From: Epiperipatus broadwayi | Lineage: Eukaryota > Onychophora > Udeonychophora > Euonychophora > Peripatidae | Assembly: GCA_028023455.1 (NCBI GenBank) | Contig: JAQFVV010000072.1 | Coordinates: 3,122,501 to 3,186,500 of the forward strand | Length of the DNA: 64,000 nucleotides | Direction: 5' to 3' | Shown here: piece by piece, positions 1-12,225 of the stretch | How the letters are laid out: each line of letters begins with the position of its first letter | Numbering within the stretch: the first letter of the stretch is position 1 | Notes under the pieces: generated by a model | Seen by the model: the letters and a program-made list of their open reading frames with translations, nothing else | What the model was told of the DNA's origin: nothing | Database searches by the model: none | Program-made: the position numbers and the translations under genes

Positions 1-341
1 AAAATATTAGGCATTTGCTAATAGAATGTAAATGCTTACAAGCACAAAGGGTAAAAATAAAGATATTGTGGGAGACTAAATATAGACCAAGTGATTATAC
101 AGAAACTGGGTTAATGGTCTTTATGCTGGGGTTGGAAAAAAGATGAGGGATCTAGGTACAAAGGCCATGAAGTGAATAAAGATAATGTTGAAAAGAGATA
201 GCATGGAATAGAGAAGAACATGGAAAAAAATATAAGGTGGAGAATAGAAAGAGAGGATAAGGTGACTAGCAGTTTCTTCTTGAACATATTGGGTGAGAGA
301 TTTCTGACTTTGTTAAAGGAATAGCCATATAACATCACATA
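1..341 (+). mobile_element. LINE-A copy 1, 3' end only
   Basis: Non-LTR retrotransposon 3' fragment, cut by the window edge. It starts inside the CCHC-knuckle coding part (the 'atattaggcatttgctaat' block that encodes the IRHLL motif in better copies) and runs through the C-terminal coding and 3' UTR to a short catcaca tail near 331-341. It aligns by eye with seven other copies in the window. The frame is broken by stops and indels, so it is a dead 5'-truncated copy. Confidence 0.8.
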
Positions 342-2057
342 TTGTGTTAAAAACAAGTATAAAAGTATATAAAATCAAAATATAATTTTGTAGCAGATTT
401 CTATTTAAAATTTATTAACAATATTGATTGAGTATATGGAGCCATTAAACGACATTATTCTTAACACGATGTACTAAAGTAAAGATATGGTTTGTAATTT
501 ATTTGAAAATTTGAAACACATATTGCTATTTGAATTTTGTTATAGAAAGTCACTGGCAGTATGTAATGACATTTAACACTTTTCTGTGTTTATATGAATT
601 CCATTTACTTTCATATTACCACGTTATAATTACATGCAATAGAATTTGAGATATTAGCTTTTTTTTTTTGCTTTTCCATATTAATCGCAGTTTCAAATAA
701 TTAATTATTCTCTTCATAGAAGCTTGTACACCTGGATAAAAAACATATTAGATACTCTTCCATATTTACATATATACATAAAACAAACAATTTATTAGAC
801 AATAAATATGGAATCCAGTGCACTATCTGCCATATTTTCTATTTTAATCTGTTTATGGCTGCATAAAGAGAAAATCAGACAGTCTCTGCATTGCACATTC
901 TTCAGCATTAACCATGTTTATCAGTGATGACATCTTATTGTTGCAGTGACATTAAGCTTTAACACCCTACAGATGTTATATTGATAAGATTTTGAATACT
1001 TCAGAGACACTTTTAAGGTGGTTAATATCCAAAATGTGTTAACTAGGAATAGTTTATTATATCATCATGTCATAACATATAGATTGAAAGAGAAATACAG
1101 TAGATGACACACTGAAGATTTAATATTGCTTTAATTAATTTATGTATACCAATAAATTCAAAAATGGACTTATGTGCATATACAAATTTATATGGACTTT
1201 AAATCTGTATAAATATAAGAGAAATGACAATATGAGAAACTTAATTTTTAAATATATATAAATTAAAAAAAACTGAATTTTACTTTTATATTCGTACTCT
1301 ACTGATATTGTTGTTAGCCCAAAGAATCATTCCATAGTCTTTGCAGACCTGGTGTATATATTTATAAGCTTCCATTTTAAGAGAGTCCTTTCTAGAATTA
1401 CTATCAATACTGGTGACGTTGCAAAAAGATCTCAGTCTCTAATTTATTTCTGCAAATCAAAAGTAATTTCAGTTATTACTTTTAATTCATCACGGTACTA
1501 TGTTTTTGAAATCATTGACTTTTAAAGTAATTGTCTACCATTAAACATTTCCCCCCAAATTATATACAAGTCTTATTTTATAATTAGTGCATATTTAAAA
1601 GAAAACCAAAAATTTTATAAATTGTTATCATGTGCTTAAATCATGATTGCACATGTTATGCTAGGCCATACTTAAATGCGTAATGCATGCAAATAGACCC
1701 ATTTATATTGCATGGTATATAAAATTAAAATTCATGAACTTGCTACTGATAAAATACATTTAAAAAGATCATTAATCCGAAAACGTTGGTTTCAGAGTTT
1801 TTCCCAGATTTATGAATTTTTCAGACATAAAAATTACATCTTTTTATATCTTCATTGCAAAAGAAAATTCTGCTAGGATAAGATTCATATCAGGTGACTA
1901 TATATAAAATTGTATAATGTACGTATTATTTATTCTATATATTGTTATGTAATATAGCCAATTCTTTGAAGTCACACATTGGATTTATATATGAAGGTTT
2001 ATTGTTGTTATTTTAGTTCTATTATAGAACAATAGATGGCATTCTCTTTGCGATATT
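342..2057. other. AT-rich spacer
   Basis: About 1.7 kb of AT-rich sequence between two LINE-A fragments. I see no exon-like block, no repeat shared with the rest of the window and no conserved motif. Confidence 0.6.
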
Positions 2058-2862
2058 TGGTAAAATGAAAATGTTTGGTAGATTGCAGTTTATGGATAAT
2101 AAAAGAATAGCTAAAATAGTATTTAATTGGGTTATGAGTAAAGGGCAGGTAATAAAATGGGTGAGAAAGGTAATGCGGTATGCAAAAAATTTGGATAAAG
2201 AATTTATATCAATATATTTGCACAAAAGATGGGATGATTGTGTTAAGAAGATTATTGAGTGTTATAGTAGTAAGGAATGGGATAAAAGAATAAATTTATT
2301 AATAAAGACTAGGGAGTTAGAGAGATGAAGAAATAGTATGGAGAGTAAAAAGAGTTTAAATATATATAGAAATAAACAGAATATTAGGTGTGAGTTAATA
2401 TATGATAATAGTAAGGAAAGTAGTTTATTGTTTAAGGCTCGAATGGGATCTTTAGCTACAAAAGAATATACATGTAAATGGAAAAATATGGGTGATTTAT
2501 TTTGTAAATTATGTAAGGAAGGAATAGAAAATATTAGGCATTTGTTAATTGAATGTAAATGTTTGAAAACAGAAAGGGTACATATACTGAAGTTGTGGAA
2601 AAATAAATATGAAAAGAATGATTATACAGAAAGTGAATTATTGGTTTTTATGCTGGGTTTGGGAAAAGATATGGGGGATTTAGATATAAAGGTTATAGAG
2701 TTGACAAAGATTATGTTGTGGAAATGGAATAGAGCAAATTATGGGTAAATTTAGAGTGGGGAATGTAAAATAAAGTGGCTAACAGGTTTATCTGGGCATA
2801 ATTGCTGAGATATTCTTGACTTCGTTTAAGGAGAAGCCATAATACATCACATCACATCACAT
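2058..2862 (+). mobile_element. LINE-A copy 2, best-preserved C-terminal coding region
   Basis: 5'-truncated non-LTR retrotransposon. Two adjacent open frames (2065-2328 and 2338-2748) form one interrupted C-terminal region of a reverse transcriptase polyprotein. The second frame carries the Zn-knuckle-like motif CKLCKEGIENIRHLLIEC (C-x2-C-x8-H-x4-C), as found in the C-terminal domain of many non-LTR RT proteins, followed by about 60 residues and a stop. No RNase H or restriction-like endonuclease domain follows. After about 100 bp of 3' UTR it ends in a perfect (CATCA)n tail at 2845-2862. The coding strand is conspicuously poor in C. The palm motifs are absent because the copy begins downstream of them. 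The frame break near 2326 makes it non-functional. Confidence 0.85.
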
Positions 2863-3639
2863 AAAAAAGATGATTTAACATTTGAAAAGCGCACAAAACT
2901 ATATGCTGAAAAAAGTTTTTTATGTATAATTATTATTAATATACATATATTTATATGATAATAATCAACATTTAAGCTATCAACAACTTCAACCTGGTGT
3001 TAAGGCAACATCAATAAAGATGGCACCACCTTTATCTATGGTCTTATATATTTATATAGAGAGTGAAGGTTGCAACTTGACTAAGAAGTGTGAAGGATTA
3101 GTAAAGTAAAGAAGTTTTAAAAAACCCCATAAAACAGACAAATATAACCTGTTTTGAAAGCAGACTGATAAGTAGTTAATTATAACTTCCAGATTCTGAA
3201 CACAGACTAATAAAGTCATTTATAACTTCCAAATTCTTATAAAGCATATATTTATTAAGACTCAAAGCTTTAATAGGTTTATGAATGTAGATAATAACAA
3301 TCAACTCTTAAGCTAATAACAAGCTGGTACCACCTTTCCCTATAACCTTATATATTTATATAGACACTAAAGATTGTGTGGTGTCACAGACAATATTTTT
3401 ATATTTTTTGACTTTTAGTTTTAGTTTTACAACACACACACACACAAATATAACTTCTTAATATTTATTTATTTAACATTCTTGTAAGTTCAAAATTAAC
3501 TCTGAAAGAATATGCTATTTAACTGTTTATTTATTTCTCATTTGAAAAAGATGAACTGCCTATTCCAAACTGCCCTAACAATATATACCTACATGCATGA
3601 ATAGATCCCTAATGTAGTCTTGCCTCCCATACCTGAAAT
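2863..3639. other. Spacer with a diverged direct repeat
   Basis: Two diverged related segments lie here, about 2977-3060 and 3294-3364. Both contain a 'ggtaccacctt...cttatatatttatatag' core, and between and after them come short echoes ('aacttccagattct' / 'aacttccaaattct'). A CA-type microsatellite sits at 3432-3446. Nothing coding is visible. Confidence 0.5.
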
Positions 3640-3888
3640 ATTTCTCAATTGTCTGAACAAAATCTCACATGGGTTTTCAATATGAAACCCTATGTTGGCA
3701 GTGTAAAAATTTTAATATTTATTGTACCAGTCACTTCTTCATTTCCTTTGATCACCAAAGGCACCACTAGATCTTAACTACCTAGAAAATTTAATTTATG
3801 GGGATCAACGGTTGATGATGATGAATGCCACCAGCTAGAGCTAGAAAGAGAAAGAGATCTTCAAGAATGTTCAGACAATTGAGAAATG
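3640..3888. mobile_element. MITE-like element with 20-bp terminal inverted repeats
   Basis: The 20-mer atttctcaattgtctgaaca near 3640 recurs as its exact reverse complement near 3868-3888, enclosing about 210 bp without coding capacity. This is the size and shape of a non-autonomous DNA transposon. I could not identify a clear target-site duplication, and no second copy was noticed in the window. Confidence 0.5.
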
Positions 3889-5815
3889 AACCCAAAGACA
3901 AACATCAACCCAAAATAATTTTAAATAATGTTTAAAGTTTATTAAATTCAAAAATAAAATAAATCACAGGCAAATAAAATATAAAAGTTTGACCTAGATT
4001 CATCTAGAGTATTTATCAGAAAGTGTACAAGAGTTTTGAAAACATTAAACATGCTGGCAGATAAGTTCATTTTTTTCATCTACATTTTAAAAATGAGATT
4101 TATAATATCTTCCTGCCAGCCATTTATAAAAACTAATTACAGTTTTTCCATATTTAGGGATTGCAAAAATAAAAGAGATCTTGTAAGGAGTACAACAAAA
4201 CAGCACAGGTGAGATTTCCTTGGTCTGGAATAAAGCATCCGGACCAAGAATGTCATATGTCTGCAGAACAGCTCATGATAAATCATGTGTAAGATTATCA
4301 AGGTTGTCTCTAATATAAGAAAAGAAAATATAACAAGAAAAGATTACAATTTTATGTAATCTTAAGGTAAATAGAAAACAAAATCTGACTTAAAAAAAGC
4401 AGAACACTATACTTGATAAACCGTCAGCCAAAAGATTTGCATTCTGCTGAAAACGCAAACCAAACTTAGCACAATAAATTACAAGAAAAAATGAAGAATA
4501 GGTAAGTTAAAAGCAAATTGCAAATGTCTGCCAAAGCATTTATCAGGGCGCAAGAGGAAAACCTAGCATATAAGATAGAAACTCGCAACACACTCTCCGA
4601 AAAATAAATATAAAAAAAATATGGAGTCTTAAAACTAAGATTCCCCTACATTCAATAATAGCAAATACATGAAATAATTAAAAAATATTATAGGGATATT
4701 TAAAATTTATAATAAAGGCAGGTTTCTGTTAAGATTAAGTTGAGAGTCTAATAGAGATTTAAACACTTGTTAGAATAAGAAAATCCTTTACCTTGAGGCC
4801 TAATGTAAAGTACATCAGATTTCCTCTAGCAGGATATGCTAAGTTCTTTCTAACTCGAGTCCATCATAAAGGCTTTGGATTTATATCTCTTTTGTAGGGA
4901 ATATGGAAGCAAGCTCTGGATCAATTCTTGTTTAAGCTTTTATGGCATGATCTTCAAAGGAACAATTTGTGATCTGTGGCTGTCTTTAGGCTGATTTAGC
5001 ACTGCATTTCATTCTGCAGAGAATAATACTATTTAGCAACTAGAAGTCACTAATCTGATTTCAGCAGAATTTCTGAACAGCATATAGTAGAAAGGAAATA
5101 TTAGCAACAGTGATCTCCAGGTGTGATCAGCAATCTTTGAAATTTAAGGCAGCATGGCAGTTACGATAGTATCACTGGCAACATACTAAAAGCTGAAGCA
5201 ATACTTATAGTGAGCTGAATATAAAAATGAGAAACCAAACAATCAACAGTCCAAAATCCCAGGGTTATTTATGTGCACTCTTATCTCCTGCATCATTTTT
5301 AATTAGAAGTTTTTGCCTAGGGCAAATCTCTATCTCAGACTTAATCATAATTTAAAAATCTGACCAGGGCTGTTATCTTATTCAAAATTAATTTTAAAAA
5401 AATAAATGGAAAAAATAAGTCTCAGCTTTTAAAAACAAATTGAAATCAAAATTCAAAGAACCAAGAAAGCAATTAAAACTTTTCAAAATTAGATGCTTTA
5501 TCCAAAAGAATTAAAACTTCTTTATTTTTAATTAGAATATTTTTACAAATAGATTTAAAAAAAAACAAGTGTCAAAAGAAAATTGATATTGTTTTTTTAA
5601 AACTTGATAAAAATAAAGATTAGTTTTAAATTTTGTGATGGAACTTTTGAAGTGGATAAAGCATCTGGTTCAGTATATATATTGAAAGCAATGTAAGTCT
5701 TGTAGAAGACTATGACTTCGTAAATTTTCATCTTTATTCCACAATGTAAACTTTAGTAAATAATCATAGATGTCAAATGGTAGTGCTTAATGTATCTATA
5801 TCCTGAGTTCTCTTA
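3889..5815. other. AT-rich spacer
   Basis: About 1.9 kb with somewhat higher complexity around 4840-5300 but no open frame of note, no splice-flanked exon candidate and no repeat recognised elsewhere in the window. Confidence 0.5.
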
Positions 5816-5935
5816 AACAAAATCCTTAGACTAGTTTCAAGCTTATGGGCTTTCATCAATGAGTAGCTATAATCTTGAGATTAGTCTGGAAATTTTGGAT
5901 AGGTGAGCACAAGATTTGTCATTTGGTGCCCCTCA
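5816..5935 (+). repeat. FB-C fragment (central part)
   Basis: Carries the FB-C central block in compact palindromic form: 'actagtttcaagc' followed by 'ttcatcaatgag', then the reverse block 'gattagtctggaaat' and 'ttggatagg'. The same arrangement is complete in the 7151-7425 copy. Confidence 0.6.
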
Positions 5936-6049
5936 CAACTTACTAAAGTTTGTAGTAAGTGTCATATGGAAGGTAAAAAAATATGATGCTAAACATTATA
6001 TAAGCTGAAATAATGTGAAAGATGCCTATAACAGGATTCCTTAAATCAC

Positions 6050-6890
6050 TAAAATGCCCCATGATAACCACACAAGCTGTTAAAACAACAGTAGACTCTC
6101 CATACTGTAGCACCACTCAGTGCAAGCCAGGGTAATCAGTGGATGCAGGATGATAAACAAAGCAAAACTCTCCATACAGTATTGCTTTGTTTCTAAACAA
6201 TTATGTGCTGGTATAAGATATTGATCATGTGATGCTTAATGGATGCAGGATAGCTTGTGCATAAAATCCCTATTTAGTGCTTACTCATCCAATATCCCTA
6301 GACTAGTTTCTAACTTGTGGCTTTCACCAATGAGGAGCCTTGAATCTGAGCACACTGCATCTAGATCTTAGAATCTAATGCAAACCTCCAGCAGTCATCT
6401 TTACCTTATTAGCTAACTATAAAGCTTTGAGTCCAAAACACAGTAATGTTTTCGTTTCAAGTTCATTAGCTTTTATAGTCATATAGATCTGTACTCAGTT
6501 CAGCAGCTATATTTTTTGGTGTCTTTGATTTTTTAATAACCACAGTCACCATAATCCTATTAGTCAGGACTGGTATTAAACCACTAAACATCACATGATC
6601 ACCATTCTTTATGTTTCCAAGGCTAAAAAACAGAGGCTAAACTCTCCATACAGTAGCACCACACAATGTAAGCCAGAGTAATCAATGTACTCAAAAAGGT
6701 TTTTGCATAAAATCCCTATCTATTCCCACACTAGTTTCTACCATGTGGTTTTGAGAAGCCTTGGATCTGAGACTACTGCACCTAGATCTTTTGACTCAAC
6801 GCAACTTTCCAGCAGTCACTATTTAATCTTGCATCAGGTGGCACTACTGAAAAGAGAGTTTGCTAATGTTTTGACCAATTCATTATGACC
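6050..6890 (+). repeat. FB-C copies, rearranged cluster
   Basis: At least two FB-C units. The terminal motif 'actctccatac(a/t)gtagcaccac' occurs at about 6095 and 6642. The centre is 'aaaatccctat..agtgcttactcatccaatatccctagactagt' (about 6264-6308), the downstream part includes 'catatagatctgtactcagttcagca', and the distal end is 'aaaccactaaacatcacatgatcacc' near 6578. An inverted scrap of the unit (6163-6242) sits between them, so the cluster is rearranged. No protein is encoded; the short open frame at 6685-6888 is a chance frame inside the repeat. Confidence 0.75.
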
Positions 6891-7150
6891 TTCTACATAA
6901 ATCACCATCAAGCAAATAAGAACTCATGTATGAAAGAAAATAAGCATTAATTAGAAGTAACTGAAATATATTACCTTTTTTTTTTATCGCTACACTACTT
7001 CACTCTAATGTAATCTTTAGTTTTAATTTAGCTTTAATACATATACATGGCAATATGATATTATATTTAAGTGTAAATTCTATATAAGGATTATTTGAAA
7101 ACTTCTTAGTAATTAATGCAAAAGTTATAGAAAAATTATTTTCCACAGAG

Positions 7151-7425
7151 GCAAAACTCTCCATACAGTGGCACCATTCAATACTGCCAGAATAATCAAT
7201 GGATCCAGGAAGGCTTGTATATAAAATCCCTATCTAGTGCCTATTCATCCAACATTCCCAGACTAGTTCGAATTGGTGGTTCCTCACTGATGAAAGCTAT
7301 AATCTAGAAACTAGTCTGGAAATATTGGATGAGTAGGCACTAGATAGGAATTTATGCACAAAGCTTCCTGCATCCATTGATTACTCTGTCTTGCATTGAA
7401 TAGCACTACTGTATGGAGAGTAGTA
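7151..7425. mobile_element. FB-C palindromic (foldback) copy
   Basis: A near-complete hairpin. The left arm runs from gcaaaactctccatacagt to the cagactagtt block (about 7151-7267). The right arm (about 7302-7423) is its reverse complement, ending in actgtatggagagtagta. The loop is about 35 bp. This is the shape of a foldback MITE. It abuts the broken LINE-A copy that begins near 7430. The open frame on the minus strand (7311-7508) is a by-product. Confidence 0.75.
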
Positions 7426-7429
7426 AGAT

Positions 7430-7620
7430 AGCTAGAAGATTTTAATAAAGATTTTATGTCAGTATACTTATACAAAATGTGGGATAATTGCATTAGGAGA
7501 ATTGTCAAGTGTTATAGTGGCAAGGAATGAAATAGAAGAGTAGATGCATTAATAAAAAAACTGGGGGCTGGAGAGATGGAGAACTAGTATGGAGAGTAAA
7601 ATGAGTTTATATATATATAT
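7430..7620 (+). mobile_element. LINE-A copy 3, upstream half (split by insertion)
   Basis: Matches the LINE-A segment just upstream of the CCHC region ('gtcagtatacttatacaaaatgtggga', 'gagatggagaactagtatggagag'). It stops at a run of TA repeats at 7608-7620, where a 2.93-kb insertion begins. The same LINE-A copy resumes at 10555. Compare copy 2 at 2338-2380, where the two halves are contiguous. Confidence 0.8.
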
Positions 7621-10554
7621 TGTGCCGGTCAAAATATGTTTACCCATCTAACATGAGCTGGAACTCACAAAATATACTTCAAACCCAGTCAAGCCCAAGA
7701 TTTAGGTCAGGGACCAGCCTGAATTCGAAACCACTCTCTAAACCCCAGATCAAACACCTAATGGATAACATAATAGTGATGGCCCATGAGAATTAATCTT
7801 AATCCGGCTGACTAGCAAAGCTGAGCAAACAATGGGACATCTATTAACTATGATTATATTAAAATATACATAAGCATTGCTGTAATATGTGGAAGTGGAG
7901 GAAAAAGGAATTCGAACTACTCAAATAAGTTAGACAATAAAATATATTTTAATATAATGGAAAATTATTTATATACATTTATAAATTAAATACATTAGTA
8001 TGTGCATGAATGAGCAAGAGATTACATAGTGTCATTCACGCTATTAGTTCTCATATGCTCTTTATTAGCTAAATGATATATTATAAATGAACACACATCT
8101 TTGGTGGGTCCAATATTAAAATGCCAATCGAATATTAGAAAGAATTATGATAATACTGCCATTAACGCTTTGATTTATGGTTATGAAATGTGGTGACTAA
8201 CATATGATTTAGGGGAGCATTCTGAAATTCATTATACATATGATATAAATTATTTTCATGCCATTGAGGTCGTGAAAATAAACAAAAGACAGTTAAAAGA
8301 TTATATTTGAACTATGACAAAAATATTTATTGAAAAATTATTTTAAACAATAGTAAGACGAATGCTTTATTTTCCCCAAGGCATATAGATACTCTTAAAT
8401 AGATATATAAATTACGACGGTGAGATTGTATATGATTGAAATAATCTTAATGAATAAAATAGAAGTAGTTGGCATATATATATATATATTAAGCAGAGCG
8501 CAATTTTAATATTAGAGCATTAAAACTGGGTCATGAAGCAAAAGAAATAATAATAATAATACGAAGAGGTTTGCGGTGCTGACAAGCCTAAAATAACTAA
8601 GAGGAAAGAAAAGGTCGTGCTTCTGGATGAAAAATGAAATGGATGGGCATAGCGTGTGCCAAACTTAGGGGATAACTGCCAGTGGCCTTTTATACAAAGA
8701 AAGAATATGCATAGCATGTGCCAGCCTTAGGGGATCACCGCTAGAGGCATTTTTATACAAAGACGAGAAGAAATCTATGGGTTCGAACCTGTCGTAACCC
8801 CCAGATTAAGAAGCACATAATATATATATACGAAGATAGGCTAAATGACAGAAACACAGTAATGATATATGTCTCTAACAACATTGAATAAATTTTACAG
8901 CTTTAAAATAAATGACCCTTGTTTGAATACTATAATACGCCATGCAATTATGATATATATAAAGAAATTTAGATTTCATTTACTAAAATATACTTGAAGA
9001 TTTTATATAGCAAAAGAAACATTAAGATTTTCCCCCATCCCTTTTCTGATATTTAAAATAAATCAATCCCACTTTCACTGATTTTACAATAACTGAAATA
9101 CATAGCATATACTTTAAGAGTATATAAAAAAAGAAAATAACTAGCAGTTATATATATATATATAAAACAATTAAGTCACTTCTTTTTAGAATTAAATAAA
9201 TAATATTTTATAAGATTTCAAAGCGTTAATTAGCTATAGATAATCCAGAGTTAAACAAATATATATATATTATATTAAAACATAAATAGAATGTTGGCTC
9301 AAAAAACAATCTGGCGAGTATATTAATTAACAATGCATTGTTTTAAATGGACATTAATAACTTGCTTTGTGAAGGTTTACTTAAAAAAAAAAATAGAAAG
9401 GGTTTTTAGAAAATTCAATTTGCCAGATTGTTTTATATTGATATACTAATAAGCAAGCAGATATATAAATCAAATAATAAATATATATAAAGAAATGACC
9501 GCACCAAAATTAAAAAGTTAAGAGCATATGAGATAGGAGTAGATATAAAGAAATAATTTGAGAGCAAAATTACATTTACAGATATATATATATAAAAGGC
9601 AAAGTTAAAGAATACATGAGAAGAGATCTTGATAGATTATTTAGACTAAATTGACTATTAGGTGGCGGCTTGGAAATTTACCTCGCAATTTTAAGAATCC
9701 ATTTTAAAGTATGGCACGTGCACGGCGATTGAAATGCAAGTACTTCTGTGGCAGGAAACTTCTATTAGCATTTTAAAGTTCTTTTTAGACCTTTCTTCAT
9801 TTCATGGCAGCAGGATATTACAGTAGCGGCAGATGATAACCCTGACCCATAGGGTCGAGAAGAGTGGCGGATTTACTGCTATATCATTTGTAAGTTTCAA
9901 ACAAAATGAAATATGTTTATAATATCTCTCTCTAAAAGTATCTCATCTCCCCTGTGATTCAAAATTCAGTCATTTTATACCTTTTCTTTTATCAGTTGTT
10001 TTTGAAGATGAAACAGTAAGATAACATCCAAAAATAAATTCAAATCTATTTCCAGATTAGAAATAGATTTGACAACATGTTTTTAACAAAAGTATCTCTA
10101 ATCTTAATCCCATTTTAAGTAAAAACTTTAATTAAAAATACCTCCCTTTAATTATTTTTGGACAATTACAACAGTCACATTTTCCATATTGGATTTTATA
10201 AAAAATATACAGTTTAATAGAAAAACAAGCAATTTAAAAAAAAAAAGCTAAAAATGACATATAAGAAATATTTAAAACATCAGTATTTTGTTAGTAAGTT
10301 TTTCTCCTATGTATATATTTGAGCCGCATCTATAATACTTTAATAAAAAAGAACTAATAATTAATAAAAAGAATTAATAATAATTTTAAAACATGTTATT
10401 GAAACATTAAATTTTATAATTTAGGCGCGCATCTCAAATATATGCATGAAATATATATACACGACAAAAGGAGCGGGATGGGAAATAGAGATTTAAACAT
10501 CGGTTAGTAGATGGAAACATGAAGCACAATTTTAAGCTAAGATTGACTGCTTCA
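7621..10554. mobile_element. 2.93-kb insertion with TG...CA ends inside LINE-A (candidate solo LTR)
   Basis: Bounded exactly by the two halves of LINE-A copy 3. It begins TGTGCCGGTC, ends CTGCTTCA, and is flanked on both sides by TA repeats that would absorb any short target duplication. TG...CA termini suggest a solo long terminal repeat; this is inference, since no internal gag-pol, primer-binding site or second LTR is visible. It contains no significant open frame, several (AT)n runs, an imperfect 61-62-bp tandem pair at about 8647-8765, and two islands of higher GC (about 7621-7850 and 9660-9890). A TATA-box-like stretch (tatataaaaggc) lies near 9587. Alternatives are a large non-autonomous DNA transposon (short imperfect terminal similarity TGtgcCgGTCAA / TGaagCaGTCAA) or a Helitron, but a 3' CTRR hairpin is not evident. 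Confidence 0.6.
8647..8765 (+). repeat. Imperfect tandem duplication, about 61-bp unit
   Basis: The segment starting 'gcatagcgtgtgcca' with core 'cttaggggat' and ending 'ttttatacaaaga' (from about 8647) is repeated from about 8708 with scattered substitutions. A tRNA box-B-like sequence, gggttcgaacc, follows at about 8778-8788. The two are inside the candidate solo LTR; no box A was recognised, so I do not call a tRNA or SINE here. Confidence 0.6.
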
Positions 10555-11080
10555 ATATATATATATATATATAAGTAGACAGAATATTGGGTGCAAGTTA
10601 ATTTATGATAATGGCAAGAAAAGTAGTTCACTGTTTAAGGCTCAAACAGGATTGTTAGCAACAAGAGAATGTACACATAAATGGAAAAATGTGGGTGATT
10701 TAGCCTACAAGTTATATAAAAAAGGCATAGAAAATAATTAAGCATCTATTAATTGAATGTAAATGCCTACAAGCAGAAAGGGTACAAATAATGAAGTTGT
10801 AAGAGAATAAATATAAACAAAGAGATTATACAGAAAGTGAGTTTTTGGTTTTTATGCTGGGTTTGGGAAAAGATAGGGGGGATTTAGATATAAAGGGCAT
10901 AGAGTTGATAGAGATATTATTGTGGAAATGGAATGGAGCAGGGTAGAGAAGAATATGGGGAAAATTTTATGGTGGGACATGGAAAAGGAAGGGAAGGGAG
11001 CTAACAGATTTCTGGGCAAGTGGCTGAGAGATTCCTGACTCTGAGATAGTAGAGGTCATTGTGCATCACATCAAGTCACA
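10555..11080 (+). mobile_element. LINE-A copy 3, downstream half
   Basis: Continues the copy interrupted at 7620: TA repeats, then 'aagtagacagaatattgggtg', the CCHC-coding stretch with a disrupted frame (stop codon replacing the IRHLL region near 10738), the C-terminal coding end and the 3' UTR. The tail near 11063-11080 has decayed to catcacatcaagtcacacc. Non-functional. Confidence 0.85.
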
Positions 11081-12159
11081 CCAGCCTCTGTGTAAACAGC
11101 TTGTGTGAGTATAAAGAATAGTAATCAATGTGATGTTCAAAGGTTTAAAAATTATTTTAGAAAGTATGTAATTTAATTCTCATTACAGATAGTAAACAAA
11201 TTTGATTTTCTTTGACAAGCACTCATCTTTTAAAGATTATCATTACAAGACAAATCGAAACTTCGTTCTGAATTTTTTATAAATTTCCAAGCAAGAAATC
11301 ATTTAATTATTTTTATTATAAGGCAAAACATTTGCCTGTTATATATATGATTTATAAAAATGATTCATTTCTTCTCTGACTTTTTTTAATTTTACATTGA
11401 TTATATATATATCATAATGATATGTATAATATCATATCAATAGTTAATTTAGACTTTTAAACTTTCTGATGACAAATAAGTATTTCAATCTAAAATAATA
11501 AAATAGGAAATAAATAAATATGTATGTTGGAGAATCGGTAAAATAGTTGCATAGATTATTTTAGTTTCGCACTCTGTCAGAAGGGAGCGCTCAATTAAAG
11601 GTATGTTACAACTAGGAAAAAACTTAGAGGGAAATGTGAAAAATATATTTACTTAGCCTATCTCCTACATTATAAAGAAATAAATATCTAATAATAAAGA
11701 CATGATATTTTTTTATTATGTTTTAAAATGCTGTAATAGGATGATATAATAAATTATTTGTAATTTTATATCAAAAAATGAAAATTAATAAATTGATAAA
11801 TAAAATTTAATAACTGTAAGGCAAAAAATAATTCCATATTAGAAGTCGAAAATTTAAAATAATATTAAATAAAAGCTTTATCTTAATTAAAGTAAAATAT
11901 AGCTAATTGAAAAACAATGCATTGAAAGATAAGATATAATAAATTATTTGGAAAGATTTCTATAAGGAAAAGTTAAGTTGTTTCAGTATTGTAATTTTTA
12001 GTCCCATGAATAATTTTATATAAAAAAGTGAAAATTACAGTAATTATTATTTGCCTATTGCGATGAATAATGTTAGACTATTTCCATCATTTATCAATGA
12101 ATGAGAAAATTTTAAACTTTATTTAAACCTTTCAAATACAAATAACTTGTTAGTAATAA
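11081..12159. other. AT-rich spacer
   Basis: About 1.1 kb of very AT-rich sequence. I see no coding, RNA or repeat feature apart from short AT runs. Confidence 0.6.
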
Positions 12160-12225
12160 ACGAGGCAAAATTCTCTCCATATAGTAGTGCCACCCTGTGC
12201 TAAACAGAGTAATCAATGGATGCCA
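12160..12225 (+). repeat. FB-C terminal fragment
   Basis: Only the first about 65 bp of the FB-C unit: 'ctctccatatagtagtgccacc' motif region, then 'ctaaacagagtaatcaatgg'. The rest of the unit is missing. Confidence 0.75.

Noticed and set aside
8778-8788. tRNA/SINE from a box-B-like gggttcgaacc
   Set aside because: No box A at the proper distance and no tRNA-like arms; box B alone is too short.
7621-10554. Helitron
   Set aside because: No 5' TC and no CTRR with hairpin at the 3' boundary defined by the LINE-A halves; TG...CA ends fit better, though not conclusively.
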